64,000 nt of DNA from Ophiobolus disseminans. Its lineage: Eukaryota > Ascomycota > Dothideomycetes > Pleosporales > Phaeosphaeriaceae. Below the pieces are notes generated by a model. That model was not told the DNA's origin, did not search any database, and was given only the letters and a program-made list of their open reading frames with translations. The stretch lies in NCBI GenBank assembly GCA_010093685.1, contig MU006216.1, forward strand, positions 633,065 through 697,064. Reading direction: 5' to 3'. Below, piece after piece: positions 35,039 through 46,139 of the stretch (within the stretch, counting starts at the first letter, position 1; each line of letters begins with the position of its first letter). The translations under genes were made by a program, and so were the position numbers.

Positions 35039-35423
35039 GTTTGCTTTTTTGCACTGGATTCACACAGTCTTTATGGTGTGATGACTTTAAGTGCGGGAAG
35101 GGGTATGGATGAGGTGGTTTCTTTCATACAATCTTGATACCCGGCCGATGTGCCATTTTGATGCTTACTGTACGAGGCGGACACTCTTTTACATGTAGGA
35201 AGGAAAACTTTGGAGATCCTATCGCAGTTGCTTTGGCCGACGGAGTATGCACGCAACCTACCTCCTTACGCAACGAAATCAGATTTTGCTTTCCTCACTA
35301 TCCATTCCCACCTCCTACCTATCTCCCATCAGCAATCACAACTTGCCCAACACCACTTGCCCACATAGCATTCTACATATCTCGCCTCATCTCCCGTACC
35401 ATCACCTATCGAACGTACAACAA

Positions 35424-35581
35424 GGACACGTAGTCCAGCGGTCAAGACGCTCACACCACACGGTTCACCGCAGCGCGGTTCAGAAGCTCGAACTCCATGG
35501 AAGCCATGCGAGCGAGATATGAATGCAGCGATGGCTGGACGGGCGAAGTGAGAGACCTGCGTTCGATTCACAGCGTGTCCG
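35424..35581 (+). tRNA. tRNA-like gene with long anticodon-loop insert
   Basis: Plus strand: acceptor GGACACG pairs fully with CGTGTCC; A-box TAGTCCAGCGG; D-arm GTC..GAC; anticodon stem CTCAC/GTGAG; T-arm CTGCG-TTCGATT-CACAG with one mismatch; TTTTT follows within a few bases. By position the anticodon would be CAC, but position 33 is C instead of T. The insert in the anticodon loop is about 86 nt. Plainly the same family as the two units near 25.2-25.6 kb. Confidence 0.42.
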
Positions 35582-35794
35582 TTCTTTTTGGGTTTTGGGT
35601 GTTGGAAGATGGCGAGGTAGGTTGGGGCTTGGTTGGTAGTGGTGTTGGGTGAAGGATTGGGAATGTGGAGTGTTGAAGAAGGTGTTGTTGACGAAGATGT
35701 TTGTGTGTTTTGATAGTATTGCTGCTTGATGCTGATGTGCCAGAAGGACCAGCTCAGAAGGTGGGGCTTGGGGTTTGAACGAAGGCTCTGAGAT

Positions 35795-35845
35795 GGTCGG
35801 GCGGATGTGAGAGAGACCTGCGTTCGTTTCGCAGCATTTGTGTCG
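35795..35845 (+). repeat. Truncated copy of the tRNA-like 3' half
   Basis: gatgtgagagagacctgcgttcgtttcgcagcatttgtgtc matches the anticodon-stem/T-arm/acceptor half of the unit 240 bases upstream, including the last bases of its insert (ggcgg before gtgag). No 5' half is present, so this is a partial duplicate. Confidence 0.45.
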
Positions 35846-36098
35846 TGTGACTTATTTATTTTGACGAAATAATTCGCACGTTTGATGGGTAAGGGGCTTG
35901 GTGGTGGATAGTGCGCTGAGATTCGACAACTTCTAAAAGATACTAGAAAGGTCTACAGCATGATGAAAGCGGCAGTTGGAAACTCTAAAATAAGCCAAAG
36001 AGCAATTATCATCGTTTTACATAGCAAACTCCTGTTCAGTTCATTGTATATATTCCCCGCAACTAACTAGTGCTTTGATGTGCACATTGCAACCACAA

Positions 36099-36587
36099 AT
36101 GGCAGCTGCGATACACGATAATCTAGCACGCGCGCAACTTTGCACAGAATTAGTAGGAGAGGCACTATGTGAGTTCTTGCCATCTTTCATTGCAGCCTTG
36201 AATTGAAAGCACACTAACATGCCTACTCTTCGACAGCCCTTTTGAGCGCGGCCATCGGTCCTAGATACCTGCCGCACTGCACACTTGACGTTCTTACTGG
36301 AACCGTACCGAACAATGATGGCAATACCAAATACGTCACGCGGGCCATCGTCTACACAGACAAGCTCTACACAAACTGGCAGATCACACGCACCGCGACC
36401 GGGGGCGAATGGTACACGGCCCACAGATCGTTAGAGGATTTCGTCAGGGAGCTGAGAGAAGACTTTGGAGATATGGCTGGTAGGTCGATGAGATGCTAGA
36501 AGCTGTTTTGAGAAGCATTCTAACGTGTGGCTAGCGGGGATGGAAACGGACCCGAATGCGAATGCAAGGGATACTTTGAACTTGTAA
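36099..36587 (+). CDS. Small protein of a new paralogous family (121 aa)
   Basis: Exons 36099-36168, 36237-36479, 36535-36587; introns 68 and 55 nt with gtgagt/gtaggt donors and ctaac branch sites. The protein starts MAAAIHDNLARAQLC and has a compact middle: LPHCTLDVLTGTV, then KYVTRAIVYTDKLYTNW, then HRSLEDFVRELREDFG. There is no signal peptide or membrane helix. The motif (L/F)DV..(Y/F)V(T/A)RAIVY.., a Trp, then an (R)S.E..V..L helix also occurs in the two genes at 47466-47819 and 48108-48637. In all three, the first intron splits a serine codon after its T. Function unknown; I recognise no named domain. The coding exons are too short for simple frame finding but the splice model is phase-consistent. 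Confidence 0.7.
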
Positions 36588-37223
36588 ACATGGTTGTGGG
36601 ATGATGAAAGGGGATTTGGGAAGAAGGGTAGATGATCAAAAGTTGGTATGATGACGATGGAGATGCAGGTGACATTGTGAAGAGGTGGGGGATATCACGG
36701 CTACGGTAGCCGCGCGCACAGACCAGTCATTCCGGCCAAACCTATCGCCCTCTTCCATCAACTTCATGTTGGATTGTTTCTTTTGGACACCGCCTTGAAT
36801 TATGTTCTCGTTGCAAAAGATGCGCACCTCACTCAATATGCTTTCATTACCAACCCGTTTTTCCTCTCCCCTCCACCCCTGCCGCGAACAACTCCGTTCA
36901 ACGACCTGCGAAGCCAATCCATCATAGCTCTCGTTACCTAGTCTGAATTATTTCAACCCTTGCTTCCTGGCCTCTAAGCCGTCTATAGGCCGCTAAGCAG
37001 ACGACATCCAGCGAGTGATTGGCCTGAGCAAAAGCGCCCGTCGACTTGTGAGCTGCATGCCCTGCATGAGCTGAGATATAACTCACATCGTGGCCGCGCT
37101 ATGTCACAAGAACATCGAGTTTCTCACAAGGCATTCTTGGCGGCTTCAGTTCAGCCGCAAACTGGCGAGGATATCTTTTGCTCGTCTTGTTGATACCCAC
37201 ATCCTCTCTACGGATAGATCAAG
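36588..37223. other. Intergenic region
   Basis: 640 bases, nothing recognised beyond probable UTR and promoter sequence. Confidence 0.4.
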
Positions 37224-38180
37224 ATGCAGAAACGACAAGATCCCAATGTTTGGTCATCTGTGCTGTTTGTCTATTCTATCAACCCGTTCTCGTTGACACT
37301 GTGGGACCCAGTGCGTACTATACGTATACCCGCCAGTGCAGGACCCGTACAGGTGCTCCCGAACCTGGAGTACGTGACAGCGAACACAATCAGAACCATA
37401 GACAACGTCGTGTACCGGCTCGAAGGTACCAATCCACTCAGACTTTCGTTCTCAGGCGTCACGCCTGCGACGCCCCTCAACCCTAGCACGTCGCCACGTA
37501 CAATTCCAGGTTCATCTACGACTCAAGCTGGGCCTAGCTCTGTATCCACCGCTACCACTTCCAGCGCGAGCAATCTTGAATCCAACGGCAGCGTTGATGA
37601 TGGTTCCAAGACCACCCCTAAGTTGGGAGGCGGCGCAATTGCGGGTATTGCCATTGGCGGCATCCTATCTCTTGTGCTCGTTGTAGTTGGATTATACTTT
37701 TTCTTGCGACGCAGAAAGAGGGCAAAGGCAAATGCGATCGCGGCAAACAGCGACTTTCTCAACGGACGGGAGTCGGACAAGTTTGTGGTCGACCCAACTG
37801 GCAACACCGGTCACACTACCCAAAAAGGTGGTAATACCCAATCTGCACATCAAGAGCTTTCCGGCTTTGGTCACACACAAGAGTTGGGCACATCGCAAGC
37901 CTACATTGGCGCGAAAAGTGCTCACGAATTGAAGGGACATGCGCAGCCGGGCGAATTACCACACACTCGAGAACTGGAGGGGCAAGTGGGAGCAACGAGA
38001 GTGTTTAACAGCGGAACTGATGCGGGGATGGTGCCTGCAGAGCATGCTGTAACTGCTGTTCCATCGGCTCATGTTCAGGCGCAGAAGAAGCGCGAGTTGG
38101 AGTGGTTGGAGTCCGAGGAAGCAAGACTTCGACAGCAACGAGAGATACTGATGCATCAGACTGGAACAAGGTCCGAATAG
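37224..38180 (+). CDS. Single-pass membrane protein, paralog 1
   Basis: Single exon, 318 aa. The N-terminal 100 residues (INPFSLTLWDPVRTIRIPAS) look like a small extracellular domain without a clear signal peptide. A Ser/Thr-rich stalk (TTQAGPSSVSTATTSSAS) leads to one transmembrane helix (about residues 134-161, AIAGIAIGGILSLVLVVVG) followed by RRRKRAK, placing the C-terminus inside the cell. The cytosolic part contains ESDKFVVD, HQELSGFGHTQELG, AHELKG, GELPH and a terminal coiled coil (AQKKRELEWLESEEARLRQQ). This plan resembles Mid2/Wsc-type fungal surface proteins, but no known domain is evident. The same cytosolic motifs recur in the gene at 39476-40321, so the two are tandem paralogs. 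Confidence 0.78.
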   Translation: MQKRQDPNVWSSVLFVYSINPFSLTLWDPVRTIRIPASAGPVQVLPNLEYVTANTIRTIDNVVYRLEGTNPLRLSFSGVTPATPLNPSTSPRTIPGSSTTQAGPSSVSTATTSSASNLESNGSVDDGSKTTPKLGGGAIAGIAIGGILSLVLVVVGLYFFLRRRKRAKANAIAANSDFLNGRESDKFVVDPTGNTGHTTQKGGNTQSAHQELSGFGHTQELGTSQAYIGAKSAHELKGHAQPGELPHTRELEGQVGATRVFNSGTDAGMVPAEHAVTAVPSAHVQAQKKRELEWLESEEARLRQQREILMHQTGTRSE

Positions 38181-39475
38181 TGCTCGTCACTCGGTGTACC
38201 TGATTACCTCAACTACACCTCGACCTCTGGTCAAGCGGCCAAACCTTCAACGCATACGACTACAAGAAAGACATGGGTCTGACTCAGCGGTTGGTCTTCA
38301 CTGAAGGCCTTTTCGGTTTGGCCAAAGCCCTGAGTATGGGAGGTGCCGTCAATATTGAATGCATGGGCTGTCTCAAACCCAGGTCCCCATCCCGCGAACC
38401 TCAACACAAGAAACTCAACCCCATTCTTCACAACAACAACGTCTGCTTAGTTTTCTGGATACCTGGTCCTTCATGTTTACAGCTCATTGGAACACATATA
38501 GGTCGCAACAACCAATGAAGTTACTTCTCTCAGACGATGCCTGTTGTTCACGTAAGACAGTGGCGTGCATCATTGTTCCAGCTCGCTAGTATGAAGTTCA
38601 TTCGGATGGTATCACCGTTACCTAGCCGCATGCACGAACGCAATGACCCAAGGACCTTGAGTTTCACCACGCGTACACCACCTTCCTTGTCCACTTCGTC
38701 GCAACTGCTATTTTGAAATAGTTGCCTCTTCGCTTGCCGATCCTCCAGTACATTGCGCATGTCATCAGTAGCCGTCGTACTCATATGAATCAGATGTGAA
38801 CGCACACGGGCGGCACGATCAACACCTAAGATACTCAGGATACTCAAGCACAATTGAAAAATGATTCACGCTCGTCCACGCGCTTCAAGAAATTGCGACA
38901 ACCGACTTGTAAGATCTACAGCCATGCTGAATTGTGTGTAGACTATCACGGTTGGCTTCTAACTGAAAGTTGCCTCTTCTAGTCGATGTGAACAGCACGA
39001 TGGGGGCCGCTCGCCAGATGATACAGTGGCGCACAGCCATCACCCGGTTGTCCAATGAACATCTGCGAAACAACATCATCGGGAGTATCACTCCGTCTGC
39101 ACGAAAAAGGGAGGATTGCTTGATCCGAAGATACTCGAAAACTCCATCGGAGTGATATTGCATCTCGGTCTAGCGTCGACATGGACCAGCACTACACCAG
39201 CAGCTCAAAGGACAGGACCATCATGGTCAAGGCGGACAGGACTTTGCGGCCTCAGGGGCTAGTGTTTTGTCTACAAGATTTACGCGCATCTCTGTTCTGT
39301 TTGTGTGGACAAATACTGAATTTCCTTGCGCTGCGCCATACTTCCCATCAACGTATGACCAGTTCCGAGTTTTCTGTCGACATTTTAAGCCCTGTTAGGC
39401 CATTCTTGCTCTCATAGACCTTGCCGTCTAGAAAAGCGAAAAAATATTTACGGGTATCGAACTACAACGACCGAA
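38181..39475. other. Intergenic region between the membrane paralogs
   Basis: 1.3 kb with no recognisable gene. Small frames (38273-38518 +, 38548-38853 -) have no support. Confidence 0.4.
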
Positions 39476-40321
39476 ATGCCTTGGACCACTATACAATTAT
39501 CCACCTCAAGCGTCTCGTACCCAGTCACGCTCTACGATTAAGACACTTCAATCGCAACAGTGCGAGTGCGGAGTTCAGCTCTCGGGGTCATCATCGACCC
39601 TACCGACACACCATTGGTAGCAGGTGCTCGTCCCACGGGCTTCAGCGGTTTTGTTTTAGAGATTGCTGCGCCTCAGGGATCTGGACAGCAACTATTGTAC
39701 GACAGGATTGTTCAGACACGCCCACCACCGACTACTCCAACTCCTTCACCGACGCCTACGCGTTTAGTTGAACGTACTAGAACTGTGATTGGGCCTGGTG
39801 CAATTGCTGGCATTGCTGTAGGCGCGATCATCGTGCTCATATTCATCTTGGCTGTGGTATTCATAGTTCTACGACGCAGAGAGAGGGCGAAGGGAGAGAG
39901 TCGGATACACAACGAAGACAGGTTGCTGCACCGAGAGTCAGATAAGATCGCCATCGATCTGGACGAATCCTCCCGGAAGCGTGGAGAATACAAGGCCAGC
40001 CATCAAGAGCTCTCTGGAGCGGGCCAAACGTCGGAGCTGGGTGTTGGAATGACGTATCTCCATACACATCGTGCTCACGAACTGAAGGCTGATACGTATC
40101 CCACCGAATTACCACACCAGCTAGCATACAATCATACAGCAACGGTACCTGAGCAGCATTCTGACAACCTGGGAATACAACCGCCACGCAATATAGGGGT
40201 TCAAATATCACCACACGTTGAGGCACAGAAGAAACGCGAGTTAGAGTGGCTGGAGACAGAGGAAAAGAAAATTCGGGAACGGCGAGAGATTTTGATGCAA
40301 CGAGGCAATTCGGAGACTTAG
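39476..40321 (+). pseudogene. Single-pass membrane protein, paralog 2, with in-frame stop
   Basis: From ATG 39476 the frame reads MPWTTIQLSTSSVSYPVTLYD, meets TAA at 39539-39541, and then stays open in the same frame to 40321 (about 260 codons). Homology to paralog 1 spans the stop (TLWDPVRTIRI versus TLYD-stop-DTSIATVRV), so the stop interrupts a formerly intact gene. No phase-compatible intron removes it. Downstream come a Pro/Thr stalk, a transmembrane helix (GAIAGIAVGAIIVLIFILAV), RRRERAK, and the shared motifs HRESDKIAIDL, HQELSGAGQTSELG, AHELKAD, TELPH and AQKKRELEWLETEEKK. It may be a recent pseudogene, a strain-specific nonsense allele or a sequencing error; conservation of the distal part argues that the loss is young. 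Confidence 0.6.
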
Positions 40322-40591
40322 AGAATGTCGGGTTATTTGATTGCATATGGAGAGAAGGGGCTTAGAGAGCAACAAATGTTGTGTGGTGATACAGGACGTG
40401 ACTATGGGATGCTTAGCTGCATATATACATACGTAATGTATGGATGGATTCCACACACGTGACTGCGGCTTCTTCCACCTCACGCTAATCAGCCGCACGG
40501 TCACCGCCCCTAATTCTGCCCACTAGCTCCCGCAACGCGCCCCATCTTTCGCTGCCGAGGTACCTCCAAGATCTCTACTCCACGTTTCAAC
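40322..40591. other. Short intergenic region
   Basis: 270 bases; nothing recognised other than promoter-like C/T-rich sequence before the next ATG. Confidence 0.4.
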
Positions 40592-41413
40592 ATGTCGGAA
40601 TATTGGAAGTCGATACCGAAATACTGGTGCAAGTTCTGCGCCACATATGTAAAAGACACCAAACTTGAGCGCGCACAGCACGAAGCCACCGGCCGCCACC
40701 AAGGCAACATCCAGCGCAGTCTCCGAGGCCTGCACCGCGAACAGGAAACAGAAAATCGCAACAAAGCACGGGCACAGGCCGAAGTCGCGCGCCTCAATGG
40801 CCTAGTTCCTCCCGACTCCACATTCGCGCCTTCGGTTGCGACCGGCTCAGGTGGCCCGCCACCGACCTACGAGAAGCGGCCCGAGAAGAAAGCGACAGTA
40901 GAAGACAGGAAGCGGCAATGGGAACAACTAGCGGCTATGGGTGTCACCCTCCCAGACCCGGCAAGGACTGACCTGGCGATTGCTGGCGACTGGAAGACTG
41001 TGTCACACCAAGTTGTCGGTGAGGTAACTGAGGACGGCGCGTTCAAGGAGCTGGCACTGAACAAGGGTGTTCACAAGCGCAAGATCGACGAGAACGAGGA
41101 GGAGCGAGAAGCCGCGGGTGAATTGATCACAAAGCGAAAAGGCTGGGGGCACACATACAAGAGTTTCCCTGGCAGCAAAGGCGGCGAAGACGATGTCGAG
41201 AGTCTCTTGCGAAAGAAGGTACCGCAGAATGACTCAGCAGAGATCGTGAAGGATGAAAATGGCCTCAAAAAGGAGGAGTCTCGAGATGAGCCAAGCAAGG
41301 CGCTGCAGGATATTCCAACCGCTGAGGAGGCTGAGGCGGCTGCCGGAAAAGAGGAAGAGGCGCCGAGTGCACCGGCCGTTGTGTTCAAGAAGCGCAAGAA
41401 GGTCGTGAAATGA
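40592..41413 (+). CDS. U1-type zinc-finger splicing factor (WBP4/FBP21-like)
   Basis: Single exon, 273 aa. Starts MSEYWKSIPKYWCKFCATYV, the matrin/U1-C-type C2H2 finger (C-x2-C-x~16-H-x5-H: YWCKFC then QHEATGRH) characteristic of the N-terminus of WBP4/FBP21 proteins, spliceosomal B-complex components. An Arg/Gln-rich helix (LHREQETENRNKARAQAEVA) follows. The fungal member has no visible WW domains, unlike animal FBP21; the C-terminal half is acidic and Lys-rich with KGWGHTYKSFPGS and a basic tail FKKRKKVVK that may be a nuclear signal. The role in pre-mRNA splicing is inferred from the finger and layout. Confidence 0.8.
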   Translation: MSEYWKSIPKYWCKFCATYVKDTKLERAQHEATGRHQGNIQRSLRGLHREQETENRNKARAQAEVARLNGLVPPDSTFAPSVATGSGGPPPTYEKRPEKKATVEDRKRQWEQLAAMGVTLPDPARTDLAIAGDWKTVSHQVVGEVTEDGAFKELALNKGVHKRKIDENEEEREAAGELITKRKGWGHTYKSFPGSKGGEDDVESLLRKKVPQNDSAEIVKDENGLKKEESRDEPSKALQDIPTAEEAEAAAGKEEEAPSAPAVVFKKRKKVVK

Positions 41414-42076
41414 AGCCAGATTCACTGTTACACTGGGCACGATGCTCTTTCACACACACGGAGTGTACAGTACCCTGGCTCCGCATGCTGGTTGATGTGG
41501 GATGAGACGGTGGTACCACGATCCAACTTCAGCATGCGCCTCGAACGTGGCGTGCTTGAGCTCATTTGCATAGAGCACAGCGCGAAGCAGAAGCGTCGAC
41601 GACAAGATTTCACCAGTGCGCAGCTTCAATCGCTCGTCTGGAACATCATCATGAGTAGACAAGAACCTCGGGACCGTGAAGTTGGGTCAAAAAGGTGTCT
41701 TGGCGGGGAATTTTAAATAGTACTTCGAATACAACATCGAAAAGGGATTCTGCCTTCGGGTTGCAGCACTAATATTGTCTCACACAATTCATTATGTCAC
41801 AACTTCACATCCTCAATATACATGTGCCTCAGCTTACACTTCCATGCCGGATAGGTGTCCACTTGATCGACGCTGCACCTAAACCTTAAACCCTTGTTCA
41901 AACGTCTGCCAAGACAACAGCGTCAACCGCGGATTCGCGTCGCCAGACAACTGTCGCGTTTCTGTCCAAGACGTCCAAGTCATCCACCACCCCACAACCA
42001 CAACTTTTCCCTTACTCTTTCAACCTGCATGGTCGCGTAGTAGCATGTTCTCTGTGCACTAATTTGATACGCGACC
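41414..42076. other. Intergenic region WBP4-like / HIR1
   Basis: 660 bases. A minus-strand frame (41450-41662, ERLKLRTGEILSSTLLLRA..) reads a little like protein but has no start context or partner exons. No gene called. Confidence 0.4.
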
Positions 42077-45000
42077 ATGCACCTCATCAAACCCCAGTGG
42101 TTGACGCATCCAGGTACAACCCGCGCCATCATGTCTCCACGACCCCATACTACGACTTTATATGCTAACACTTCCTCCATCTAGGCGAACTTAAGGATTT
42201 CGAAGTATACAGCTGCCACGTCTCACCTGATGGATCGCGGCTTGTCACAGCAGCCGGAGGTTGGTTCACCCCCATTGCGGAGCTCGCGCGCGTTGCGCTG
42301 AACCCAACAACTATACTAACAAGTGACTAATAGATGGATACGTACGGATATGGTCCACTGAAGCCATCCTAAATTCGGCAAACCCCGACTACACGAAGCC
42401 AAAGCAGCTCGCAGCGGTCAGCCACCATTCGGGCACCATTCACGCGGTTCGCTTCTCCTCCAATGGGAAATACCTCGCATCCGGCGCAGACGACAAGATA
42501 GTGTGTGTCTATGCTCTAGACCCGAATGCGCCCACGCATGCTGCGTTCGGTGGGTATAGCATGGTGGACAAGGAATGACTGCTAATTCGGGACAGGCTCC
42601 AATGAACCCGCCCCTGTCGAGAACTGGCGGGTCATTCGCCGCCTCATCGGGCATGATAACGATGTGCAGGATCTTGGCTGGTCGGCCGACTCTTCAATCC
42701 TCGTCTCGGTGGGGTTAGACTCAAAAGTGGTAGTCTGGTCGGGTCATTCCTTCGAGAAACTGAAGACGCTGTCGAATCACCAAAGTCACGTCAAGGGCAT
42801 TACATTCGACCCCGCCAACAAGTACTTTGCGACCGCGAGCGACGACCGCACCATCAAAATCTACCGCTTCAACTCCCCACCACCTAATGCGACGCAACAA
42901 GATCAGGTAAACAACTTCGTCCTCGAGCACACCATCACCACGCCGTTTCTCACATCGCCGCTTACCACATACTTCCGCCGCTGTTCATGGTCACCCGACG
43001 GCCAGCACATCGCTGCCGCAAACGCCACGAATGGCCCCGTTAGTTCCGTTGCCATTCTCGACCGCGGAACATGGGACAGCCAAACGACCCAAACGAGTCT
43101 GATTGGTCACGAGGGGCCGGTGGAGGTAGCCGCCTTTTCGCCTAGACTTTTCTACGCAAGCCCACCTCGAGTGGAACACGATGGAAGCGTTCATCAGCAG
43201 ACGATTACAGTGGTTGCATGTGCCGGCCAAGATAAATGCCTCAGCGTATGGAACACACTCTTCGCTAGGCCTTTCATGATCTCGCAAGAGATATCCACCA
43301 AATCCATATCAGATCTAGCATGGGCACCAAATGGGGAGACGCTGTTCGCAACGAGTCTGGATGGCAGTATTATGACTCTCGTGTTTGAACCCGGAGAGCT
43401 GGGATATCCTGCTTCTTTGTCAGAGAATGAGAAGACATTGTCAAAATTCGGTGCTGGTAGAAGAGTGGGGATTATCGAAGGCACAGATGCACTCCTTTTG
43501 GAGGAGAGCAGTAAGAGCGGGGAACTTAAGGGTGTACAAGGCAGGATGGGTGCCCTCATGGGCGATGGCGGCGCTGTTCAGCCTCCAATCCCTCCCATCA
43601 CGAACGGTACCAACGGCGTCTTTCCTTCGACAACACTCACCAACGGATCAAGCACCACTGCGCCCGTTCCAGCACCCGCACCAGCACCTGTGGAGCCGCC
43701 CCCAGATCAACGTGTGGAGAAGTTGAAGCAACGAGTCACAGTCACAAAAGACGGGAAAAAGCGCATCGCGCCTATGCTGATGTCATCATCGTCTGGTGTC
43801 GGGACATCCTCCCTGCCTCAGACACAGCTCATATCTGCATCTACCACATCAGGCAACAGAAGCGATAACCCTCATAACATCATTGATTTGTCCAAGCCTT
43901 ATGACGGATTTCCTAGAGGCGGCCTAGCATCAATGTTGATCGGAAACAAGCGAAAGTTTGCTGAGATAGAAGGTGACGAGGATCGACAGGTCGAGCGACG
44001 ACTAGCTGCGTCTGTTCGACCTGGGGGTGCTGCTATCGTCTTGAACAGTGAGAACGGTCTCGTCCCGCCTGCAGCAGCGGCATCAAAAAATAGCGACTCG
44101 ATGGAGCCTTCGAAGGTTCTGCGGCCCGCCATTGTCAATCCTTCACTAAGCGTAAGCCAAGTGCGACTCGCTGTGCCCAAGTTACGCAGCGTCATCGTCC
44201 GAACAGCAGACGGCAGCGAGCCGCAACAAAATGGCGTGGATGCCAATACTGGCAAAGCAGAGATACCGGACACAGTCATGCTAGAAGCTCGGAACGCCAC
44301 TGGGCCTTCAAGAACCGGTCGGCCACAAGATCACGATCCCGCGAGGATTAGCTGCACGAGTAAGGGACAGTCGCTATGGCAGGACTTCTTACCTCGGGCT
44401 GTGCTCTTGGTTACTGGAAATACAAATTTCTTCGCCGCGGCATGCGAGGATGGATCGGTATACGCATGGTCACCCGCGGGCCGGCGGACATTGAACGCGA
44501 TTATACTAGAAGCACAACCTGTGATCATGGATTGCCGAGGCTGGTGGCTACTGTGCATATCCGCTGTTGGTATGGTCTACATCTGGAACTTGAAGACCAT
44601 GACAGCGCCCCACCCACCCATCTCAGTAGCTCCCATACTCGACATCGCCGCACACACCCAAGGCCCACATCTCACACGCTCACCCGGTATCGTCTTCGCA
44701 CGCCTGAACTCCGAAGGCCGGATCGTAGTCGCCATGTCGAACGGTGAGGGTTACGTATACAATCCTGACATGTACATCTGGCAACGAATCTCAGAACCAT
44801 GGTGGTCCGTTGGTAGCCAGTACTGGAACACGACAGATTCGTCCGTCAGCAACATCCGCTCCTCGCAAGACAAACCTGCCTCGAAAGAAAAAGACGACCA
44901 GGTCTCGATCGAGAATATCTCGGCGGGCATCATACCGTCCCTCGAACGCAGTACAACAAACCAGTTCCTCCTCCAGGGCCGCGCCTTCTATCTGCAGAGA

Positions 45001-45456
45001 TTGATCAAAGCACTCATATCAGCAGAGGGCTACGAAACCTTTGAAAGCAGCGTCAGCGTCGCGCATCTCGAAAACCGCGTCGCTGCCGCGAAGACGCTTG
45101 GCGCACGCGAGGAATTCAAAATCTACCTTAGCATGTACGTCAAGCGCCTCGGTATGGAAGGACTCAAAGGCAAGATCGAAGAATTGCTACGGAGCTTGAC
45201 GGGCGATCTTATCGACGAGGACGACGGCGAACAGCAAGATGAGGTTATCTGTGGATGGAAGAGGGAAGACCTCTTGAGGGAGGCGGTATTGATTCTTGGT
45301 ACGTTACACTTCGCATATTCCATTCGTGTAGGATTAAGGCTAACGTTAGTAGGCAAACACCGCGACCTCCAACGCATCACCGTCCCGTACGCGCGGCTGC
45401 TGGGCATTGTGACTGAGCAGCATAGGGACGATCAGGCTATGATTACGGATATGTAG
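42077..45456 (+). CDS. HIR1: Histone transcription regulator Hir1 (HIRA family)
   Basis: Exons 42077-42113, 42185-42259, 42334-42549, 42596-45298, 45353-45456; 1,044 aa. It is a subunit of the HIR complex, a nuclear histone H3-H4 chaperone acting with Asf1. The N-terminal half is a WD40 propeller (MHLIKPQWLTHPGELKDFEV; HDNDVQDLGWSADSSILVSV; HQSHVKGITFDPANKYFATA; SISDLAWAPNGETLFATSLD). A disordered linker follows, containing the Asf1-binding B-domain-like motif (RVTVTKDGKKRIAPMLM, near residues 485-500) and Pro/Ala repeats. The C-terminal Hira domain includes WQDFLPRAVLLVTGNTNFFA and WWLLCISAVGMVYIWNLKTM. Three short 5' exons and a final small exon all join in phase. Identification is firm from the start sequence and B-domain. 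Confidence 0.95.
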
Positions 45457-46139
45457 ATGTAGAACACTTGGCTGATACCCATCTTCTTAGTCTTTTTAGG
45501 GGCTGTTTGTATTAAAAGGTTTGGCGTGCGAGAGGGTTGGGGTTGGGTCTGGCATTGTAGTTGTAGTTTGTAAACAATGAGTCTGCGGCGCAGATAGTTG
45601 CGAATGACTAGGAGGAAAGTCTCATGCTTCTTTGCTATACTGCTATGCTGCCAGTGTAATCTTATCAGCACATATATGTCCTCGCGTTGGGGGCCGAGGA
45701 AAACCTGGGGTTGGAGCTGGCCGGGACTTACCGGTAGTCATGTCTGAGTAATCAACTATTTCGCACTTCATGCTTCGGCGGCCGACGATCGACCAACACT
45801 CTTTGTTTTTGGTTTACGCACTTCGACGTCGTAATGCGCTTCATGTAGGAGTCACTATGTACATCTCACACATACAGTTAGGCCTTCGTAGCGACTCCCT
45901 CCAGTATCCTTAGTTTCGAGTCCTGGTCTGTCCTTTCACGCGTCGTTCGTCACGTCCCTGGTCCTCCTGATGGGCACTTTAGTCTCTCCGTTGTCCTTTT
46001 TACTTCGTCTGTCGCTCTTTTCTATTTCTTAACCTTCACGATGCGCAGCCACGTCAGCATGCCACTCTTGGAGTCTTCATCTTTTGTTTCTGCCAAGTGT
46101 CCATGGGTCTCGTAGTTCATGCGCCGATTGGTTTTGATT
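45457..46139. other. Intergenic region, nothing recognised
   Basis: About 680 bases with the HIR1 3' UTR. T- and C-rich toward the right end. Confidence 0.4.

Larger units (their letters stand above)
35039..36098. other. Intergenic region with tRNA-like unit
   Basis: About 1.06 kb. It holds the tRNA-like unit at 35424-35581 and a partial repeat of its 3' half near 35795-35840. No protein gene. Confidence 0.5.

Noticed and set aside
41450..41662. Minus-strand frame next to the WBP4-like gene
   Set aside because: Reads slightly protein-like but has no start context, partner exon or recognised motif.
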